64,000 nucleotides of DNA from Mycolicibacterium sp. lyk4-40-TYG-92 (GTDB taxonomy: Bacteria; Actinomycetota; Actinomycetes; Mycobacteriales; Mycobacteriaceae), in the NCBI RefSeq assembly GCF_030209435.1, contig NZ_JARVRX010000018.1, positions 1-64,000 on the forward strand, written 5' to 3'. Below, one piece after another: positions 59,600 through 64,000 of the stretch. Position 1 is the first letter of the stretch. Each line of letters begins with the position of its first letter. Below the pieces are notes generated by a model that made no database searches, was not told the DNA's origin, and worked only from the letters and a program-made list of their open reading frames with translations. The position numbers were made by a program, and so were the translations under genes.

Positions 59600-59938
59600 T
59601 CAGCCGTGCTGGGCGCCGAGCCAGTGCAGCAGTTCGTGCACCGTGTCATCGGCCAGCCGGTAACTGACGGTGCGCCCCACCCGGGTCGCCGTCACCCAGT
59701 GCTGGCTGCGCAGAACGCGCAGTGCCTGGGAGACCGAGTTCTCAGATCGGCCGACCGCGGCGGCGAGATCGCCCACGCAGATTCCCGGAACGCGGTGCAG
59801 TGCGAGCAGGATGTCCAGACGATGCGGGTCCGAGAGGAGTTCGAACCGCATCGACCATGCCGCTGTGTCGACGTCGGCGCGCGCAGACTTCGCCGAATCG
59901 ACTTTCGCCGAATCGGCCTTTGCGGCTGCGTCGCTCAT
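59600..59938 (-). CDS. ArsR family nickel/cobalt sensor (NmtR/KmtR-like)
   Basis: A 112-residue winged-helix repressor: RFELLSDPHRLDILLALH, VGDLAAAVGRSENSVSQALRVLRSQHWV and RVGRTVSYRLAD. The C-terminal helix DDTVHELLHWLGAQHG holds an Asp and three His in the place of the alpha5 metal site of NmtR/SmtB-type sensors, so it probably binds Ni or Co and releases the nicT promoter. Residues 1-25 are Ala/Lys/Asp-rich. Start ATG at 59938 chosen because TAGATT (59950-59945) lies six bases before it. Confidence 0.87.
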   Translation of the reverse strand: MSDAAAKADSAKVDSAKSARADVDTAAWSMRFELLSDPHRLDILLALHRVPGICVGDLAAAVGRSENSVSQALRVLRSQHWVTATRVGRTVSYRLADDTVHELLHWLGAQHG

Positions 59939-59950
59939 CAGCACAATCTA
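59939..59950 (-). promoter_or_regulatory. Leaderless promoter of the ArsR sensor
   Basis: TAGATT (59950-59945 on the minus strand), six bases, ATG at 59938. Confidence 0.6.
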
Positions 59951-59978
59951 GCCATTCCGCGCCGCGACTGGCGCGGCG

Positions 59979-61355
59979 TCAGATCAAGCCCAACAGCGCG
60001 TTTTCGATCACCTCGGACAGCGCCGGGTGAATCCAGTACTGGCCGCGGGCCACGTCCTGCGCCGTCTGTCCGAACGACATCGCCTGGATCAGAGGCTGAA
60101 TCAGGGACGACGCCTGATAGCCCATCAGGTGCGCGCCCAGGATCCGGCCGGTGCCGCGCTCGCCGATGAGTTTGACGATGCCGGTCGTGTCTTCCATGGC
60201 CCAGCCGTACGCGGTGTCGCCGTAGTCCTGCACCTTGACCACGACGTCGAAGCCGGCTGCGCGCGCCTCGGCTTCGTTCATGCCGACCATCGCGACCTGC
60301 GGATCGGTGAACACCGCGGCGGGCACGAACCGGTGGTCGCTGGCCACCAGCTCGCCGTCCCAGTCGCGCAGCAGGTTCTCCTTCACCGTCCGCGCCTCGT
60401 GGTTGGCCACGTGCTTGAGCTGGTGGTGTGACGACACGTCGCCCAGCGCGAAAACCCCACGCGCCGTGGTGCGTTGGAACTCGTCGACGACGACGTAGCC
60501 GTCATCGTCGAGATCCACTCCGGCGAGCTGCACGTCGAGCAGGTCGCCGTTGGGCACCCGGCCCGTCGCGACCAACAGGGCATCGGCGCGCAGGGTCTCG
60601 CCGTCGTCGAATTCGAGCACCACGCCGTCGCCATCGCGCCGTGCACTGACGACGTTCTCCTGGGTGCGCAGATCCCATTTCTTGCCGACCACCGCGCTGA
60701 ACCGCCGGCAGATCTCCTCGTCGCAGCGCCGGAGTAAGCGGTCGCCGCGCAGCACGATGGTCACCTTCGATCCCAGGGCCGAGAACACATGCGCGAACTC
60801 CACCGAGATGAAGCCGCCGCCGATGATGACGAGATGCCCGGGCAGCGCCGGGATGCGCATGATGTCGTCGCTGGTGAAGTACGGGACGCCGGAACCGGCG
60901 ATGGTCGGGGGAATCCAGCTGCGCGAGCCCGCGGCGATCACCACCCGGTCGGAACTGAACTCGTCTCCCGCGGCAGTCCGCAAGGTGTACGTGCCGTCCG
61001 GCAACTTCGGCCCGAAGCGGGTGTGGCTGCCGTAGACCGTGACGTTCGGCAGGCCGCGGCGGTATTCCTCGCCGCCGGCCGCGATCGGGTCGATGCGGCC
61101 GAAGACGCGGTCCACGATGTCCGGCCAGCGGACGCCGTCGATGTGGGAGTCGACGCCGAAAGTGGCGCTGTGCCGGATGGTCTGGGCCACGTCAGCGGCG
61201 TAGACGAACATCTTGGTCGGGATGCAGCCGACGTTCAGGCACGTGCCGCCGAACGTGCCCTGCTCGCAGATCGCGACCTTCAGGCCGTCGTACCGCTCGT
61301 CGAGCACGCTGTTGCCCGAGCCGGTTCCGATGATGGTGAGGTCGTAGTGCTCCAT
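59979..61355 (-). CDS. mtr: Mycothione reductase
   Basis: A 458-residue FAD-dependent disulfide reductase that reduces mycothiol disulfide with NADPH. The redox pair is in GGTCLNVGCIPTK (about residues 37-48), the FAD motif IIGTGSGNSV at the N-terminus, the NADPH motif VIIGGGFISVEFAHVF in the middle, and the catalytic His-Glu in YWIHPALSEVIE near the C-terminus. The LTIIGTGSGNS start distinguishes Mtr from lipoamide dehydrogenase. The hydrolase gene lies 3 bases upstream, same strand. Confidence 0.96.
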   Translation of the reverse strand: MEHYDLTIIGTGSGNSVLDERYDGLKVAICEQGTFGGTCLNVGCIPTKMFVYAADVAQTIRHSATFGVDSHIDGVRWPDIVDRVFGRIDPIAAGGEEYRRGLPNVTVYGSHTRFGPKLPDGTYTLRTAAGDEFSSDRVVIAAGSRSWIPPTIAGSGVPYFTSDDIMRIPALPGHLVIIGGGFISVEFAHVFSALGSKVTIVLRGDRLLRRCDEEICRRFSAVVGKKWDLRTQENVVSARRDGDGVVLEFDDGETLRADALLVATGRVPNGDLLDVQLAGVDLDDDGYVVVDEFQRTTARGVFALGDVSSHHQLKHVANHEARTVKENLLRDWDGELVASDHRFVPAAVFTDPQVAMVGMNEAEARAAGFDVVVKVQDYGDTAYGWAMEDTTGIVKLIGERGTGRILGAHLMGYQASSLIQPLIQAMSFGQTAQDVARGQYWIHPALSEVIENALLGLI

Positions 61356-61358
61356 TGC

Positions 61359-62393
61359 TCAGGCCTGTTCGTGTTGCGTTGTAGGGGAGACCGCTTGTGG
61401 GAGATACCAATCCAGCCAATGGTTCAGCTCGCCGAACGCGGCGGCACGTGGCGCCGGCAGGGACAGGAATACGTCGTGTTTGGCGTCGGTGACCGGGACG
61501 ATCGTGCTGCGGTTGCCGACACATCCCGCCCACCGGGCGATCTGGCTGACGTCCAGCACCGCGTCGCCGCGTTCCATCCCGACCGAGGTGGTCGTCTCGG
61601 CGACGGTGTGGTCCGACCGCAGGATGAGGTTGGGCACCCCGACGTCGAGCCCGCGATGCAGCTGCAGTTGTCCGCGCCGGATGGCGTTGATCCAGCCGAC
61701 GGTGACCGGGAACCCGCCCAACGGTTTCCAGTCCAGGTTGTAGTCGAACTCCCCGCCGTGGTCGCGGTGCAGGCTCGTGCCGTAGCCGCCTTCGGTGGGC
61801 TGCCGGACCACCGCCAGCTTGCGGAACCGGGCCAGGGCCCGCAAGGCGCCCGACACCGGCGACGAGCGCAGCACCGCCGGCCCGTGCAGATCGAAGAACG
61901 GGCTGTTGAGGATCAGGCCCGTCACCCGGTGGGTCCCGAGCGCGCCGTCGCGGCGCAGCTGATCGGCGAACAACGTCGCGATCAAGCCGCCGGCGGAATG
62001 TCCGTACAGGCAGACGCGGGCACCGGCGGTGTCGGCGGCGACGAGCTGCAGCGCCCGGCGGAGTTCGTCGTAGTACGACGCCAGATCGGTGGTGAAGTGC
62101 GGCGTCTGGCCGGGGCGCCGCGAGCGTCCGCACTTGTGCAGGTCTATCGCGTAGAACGCGATGCCGCGGGCGGCGAAGTGATCGGCCAGCTCCGTCTGGA
62201 AGAAGTAGTCGGTATAGCCGTGGACCACCAGTACGGCGTGTTCGGCCGGTCCCGGCTCACCGCGCCGCACGACGGTGGCGACCAAGTCGCCCTCTCCGTC
62301 GGGGTCGGGCCCCAGTGCGATGGTCTGCTGCCAGTACCCGGGCAGCACGTCCGGCTGCCACTCGGGTTGTCCCTGTGGCTCCTGCGGCGTCAC
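61359..62393 (-). CDS. Alpha/beta hydrolase, monoglyceride-lipase type (Rv2854-like)
   Basis: A 344-residue serine hydrolase. The nucleophile elbow is LYGHSAGGLIATLF (GHSAG), the oxyanion region VVHGYTDYFFQ, and the His is in TDAKHDVFLS. The Asp is probably in NLILRSDHTV. Such enzymes hydrolyse monoacylglycerols or other esters. A much longer frame to 63452 is antisense to mqo and not real. Start GTG at 62393 is chosen for the MTPQEPQG start; TAGGGT lies seven bases upstream, close to a leaderless pattern. Same position as Rv2854. Confidence 0.88.
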   Translation of the reverse strand: MTPQEPQGQPEWQPDVLPGYWQQTIALGPDPDGEGDLVATVVRRGEPGPAEHAVLVVHGYTDYFFQTELADHFAARGIAFYAIDLHKCGRSRRPGQTPHFTTDLASYYDELRRALQLVAADTAGARVCLYGHSAGGLIATLFADQLRRDGALGTHRVTGLILNSPFFDLHGPAVLRSSPVSGALRALARFRKLAVVRQPTEGGYGTSLHRDHGGEFDYNLDWKPLGGFPVTVGWINAIRRGQLQLHRGLDVGVPNLILRSDHTVAETTTSVGMERGDAVLDVSQIARWAGCVGNRSTIVPVTDAKHDVFLSLPAPRAAAFGELNHWLDWYLPQAVSPTTQHEQA

Positions 62394-62534
62394 GTGCTCA
62401 ACCCTAACTGCGACCAACATCATGGTCGATGGGAGGAGATAGCGCGTAAGCGGCGAACACGGTCGCGATAACCTTGAGCACCGAGCATCCGCCAATACCG
62501 GCGGGTAACCCGAGTGCGAAGGACGAGCGATCAC

Positions 62535-64000
62535 GTGTCGAATGCAAACGTAGCTGGGAGCGCACAGACCGACGTCGTCCTCGTGGGCGCGGGAATCATG
62601 AGCGCCACCCTCGGGGCACTGATCCGGTTGCTGGAGCCGGAGTGGTCCATCACCATGATCGAGCGCCTCGACGGTGCCGCCGCCGAGAGCAGCGATCCCT
62701 GGAACAACGCGGGCACCGGCCACTCGGCGCTGTGCGAGCTCAACTACACGCCGCAGAATTCCGACGGCACCATCGACATCAAGAAGGCCGTCCACGTCAA
62801 CGAGCAGTTCCAGGTGACGCGCCAGTTCTGGGCCCACGCCGTGGAGAACGGGGTGCTGCCGGACGTCAAGAGCTTCCTGAACCCCATCCCGCACGTGAGC
62901 TTCGTGCACGGCGCCGACAGCATCGACTACCTGCGCAAGCGTCGCGAGTCGCTGGTCACCAACCCGCTGTTCTCGACCATGGAGTACATCGACGACAAGG
63001 ACGAGTTCGCCCGGCGCCTGCCATTCATGGCCGCGCAGCGTGACTTCAGCGAGCCGGTCGCCCTGAACTGGACCACCGACGGCACCGACGTCGACTTCGG
63101 CTCGCTGTCCAAGCAGCTCATCGGCTTCACCGCACAGCGTGGCATGGAAACGCTGTTCGGCCATGAGGTGACCAACCTCAGCAAGCAGTCCGACGGCAGC
63201 TGGAAGCTCAACGTCGTGAACCGGCGCACCGGTGACCGGCAGAAGATCAACGCCAAGTTCGTGTTCCTGGGCGCCGGTGGTGGCGCGCTGCACCTGCTGC
63301 AGAAGGCCGGCATCCCGGAGGCCAAGGGCTTCGGCGGGTTCCCGGTCGGTGGTGCCTTCCTGCGCACCGACAACCAGGACCTGACGGTGGCGCACCAGGC
63401 CAAGGTGTACGGTCAGGCATCGGTCGGTGCCCCGCCGATGTCGGTGCCGCACTTGGACACTCGCATCATCAACGGTCAGTCCTGGCTGCTGTTCGGGCCG
63501 TTCGCCGGCTGGTCGCCCAAGTTCCTCAAGCAGGGTTCGATCACCGATCTGCCGCTGTCGGTCAAGCCCAACAACATCGCGTCGATGCTCGGCGTCGGCG
63601 TCACCGAACTGGGCCTGGTGAAGTACCTGCTCGAGCAGCTGGCCCTCAGCGAGGGCGAGCGCGTCGATTCGCTGCGCGAATTCGCGCCCAGCGCAGTCGA
63701 TTCCGACTGGGAGCTGGATGTCGCGGGCCAGCGCGTGCAGGTCATCCGCCGCAAGGGCATCGGTGGCGTGCTGGAGTTCGGCACCACGGTCCTGACCGCC
63801 GAGGACGGCCGGATCGCCGGTCTGCTCGGTGCGTCGCCGGGTGCCTCGACCGCCGTGCCGGCCATGATCGAGGTGCTCGAGCGCTGCTTCGGCGACCGCT
63901 ACCAGACCTGGCTGCCCAAGCTCAAGGAGATGGTGCCGTCGTTGGGCGTCAACCTGTCCGGCGAACCCAAGCTGTACCGCGAGGTGTGGGACTGGGGGAC
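62535..64000 (+). CDS. mqo: Malate:quinone oxidoreductase (3' end outside window)
   Basis: At least 488 residues of Mqo, the membrane-associated FAD enzyme that oxidises malate and feeds electrons to menaquinone. The frame has no stop before the window ends; family length is about 490-500, so few residues are missing. DVVLVGAGIMSATLGALIR (FAD), WNNAGTGHSALCELNYTP and GGFPVGGAFLR are conserved. GTG start with AAGGA 11 bases upstream. Divergent from the hydrolase, with 141 bases between. Corresponds to Rv2852c. Confidence 0.95.
   Translation, partial: MSNANVAGSAQTDVVLVGAGIMSATLGALIRLLEPEWSITMIERLDGAAAESSDPWNNAGTGHSALCELNYTPQNSDGTIDIKKAVHVNEQFQVTRQFWAHAVENGVLPDVKSFLNPIPHVSFVHGADSIDYLRKRRESLVTNPLFSTMEYIDDKDEFARRLPFMAAQRDFSEPVALNWTTDGTDVDFGSLSKQLIGFTAQRGMETLFGHEVTNLSKQSDGSWKLNVVNRRTGDRQKINAKFVFLGAGGGALHLLQKAGIPEAKGFGGFPVGGAFLRTDNQDLTVAHQAKVYGQASVGAPPMSVPHLDTRIINGQSWLLFGPFAGWSPKFLKQGSITDLPLSVKPNNIASMLGVGVTELGLVKYLLEQLALSEGERVDSLREFAPSAVDSDWELDVAGQRVQVIRRKGIGGVLEFGTTVLTAEDGRIAGLLGASPGASTAVPAMIEVLERCFGDRYQTWLPKLKEMVPSLGVNLSGEPKLYREVWDWG

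Noticed and set aside
61359..63452. 697-codon open frame on the minus strand
   Set aside because: Only the part up to 62393 is a hydrolase; the rest is antisense to mqo, without homology-like features, and exists because high-GC DNA rarely has stop codons in shadow frames.
1..64000. CRISPR arrays, tRNA or rRNA genes, insertion sequences
   Set aside because: No regularly spaced direct repeats of CRISPR size, no cloverleaf sequences recognised by eye, and no transposase-like protein in any frame.

Overview
The window is a high-GC actinobacterial chromosome segment, almost certainly from a fast-growing Mycobacterium (Mycolicibacterium). The evidence is gene order. The blocks viuB-xerC-(M23 peptidase)-rpsB-tsf-amidase, pyrH-frr-cdsA-rlmN, dxr-rip1-ispG-GNAT-PBP lipoprotein-map and nicT-mtr-hydrolase-mqo follow the M. 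tuberculosis Rv2895c to Rv2852c order. Mycothiol genes (mtr) and many leaderless starts (TANNNT, six bases, then ATG or GTG) agree with this. Between the conserved blocks sit accessory modules absent from M. tuberculosis at this place. The mpt53/dipZ/mpt70/mpt83 genes that M. tuberculosis carries between rlmN and dxr are not here.

Layout. 1-9617: a tightly overlapping minus-strand aromatic-catabolism operon (two FAD monooxygenases, extradiol dioxygenase, FAH-family hydrolase, acyl-CoA ligase, P450, ferredoxin, start of a mycothiol-type formaldehyde dehydrogenase) with a divergent TetR and two matching operators. 9618-15553: glycosidase-like protein, viuB, lactate-monooxygenase-like enzyme, a Fic protein behind four 20-bp-phased repeats, xerC, M23 peptidase. 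15842-24495: rpsB-tsf, then an amide/nitrogen island (fmdB, fmdA, MarR, AmiC-like sensor, NCS1 permease, amidase). 24614-28129: a YgiB-like/ATP-grasp/DUF350 operon and a divergent MarR/methyltransferase pair. 28255-32579: pyrH-frr-cdsA-rlmN with an antisense EamA transporter. 32584-39735: TetR and acyltransferase, ArsR-SulP-FHA operon, DUF1275, DUF2631, RHH-DUF4097 pair. 39827-49218: dxr-rip1-ispG-GNAT-PBP-DUF1707-map-cobQ. 49219-53863: response regulator-kinase-TAXI lipoprotein-permease operon. 54016-64000: Gly/Cys-rich membrane protein, degenerate hydrolase, SWIM-SNF2 ATPase, nicT with an ArsR sensor, mtr, hydrolase, and mqo running off the end.

How the genes work together. The first operon can be read as O-demethylation of a methoxy-aromatic (P450 + ferredoxin, formaldehyde taken by the mycothiol enzyme), ring hydroxylation, ring cleavage, hydrolysis and CoA activation. 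The amide island takes up and hydrolyses amides; fmdA and the NCS1 permease share an 18-bp palindromic site. The TAXI lipoprotein, kinase, regulator and permease look like a binding-protein-assisted sensing and uptake circuit. dxr and ispG are two steps of the MEP pathway, and Rip1 and PBP serve the envelope.

No rRNA, tRNA, insertion sequence, prophage or CRISPR array was seen. No gene-free stretch exceeds 300 bases; the longest are 15554-15841 and 22797-23088. Start sites given here were often moved inward from the longest possible frame on the basis of ribosome binding sites, stop/start overlaps or leaderless promoters.
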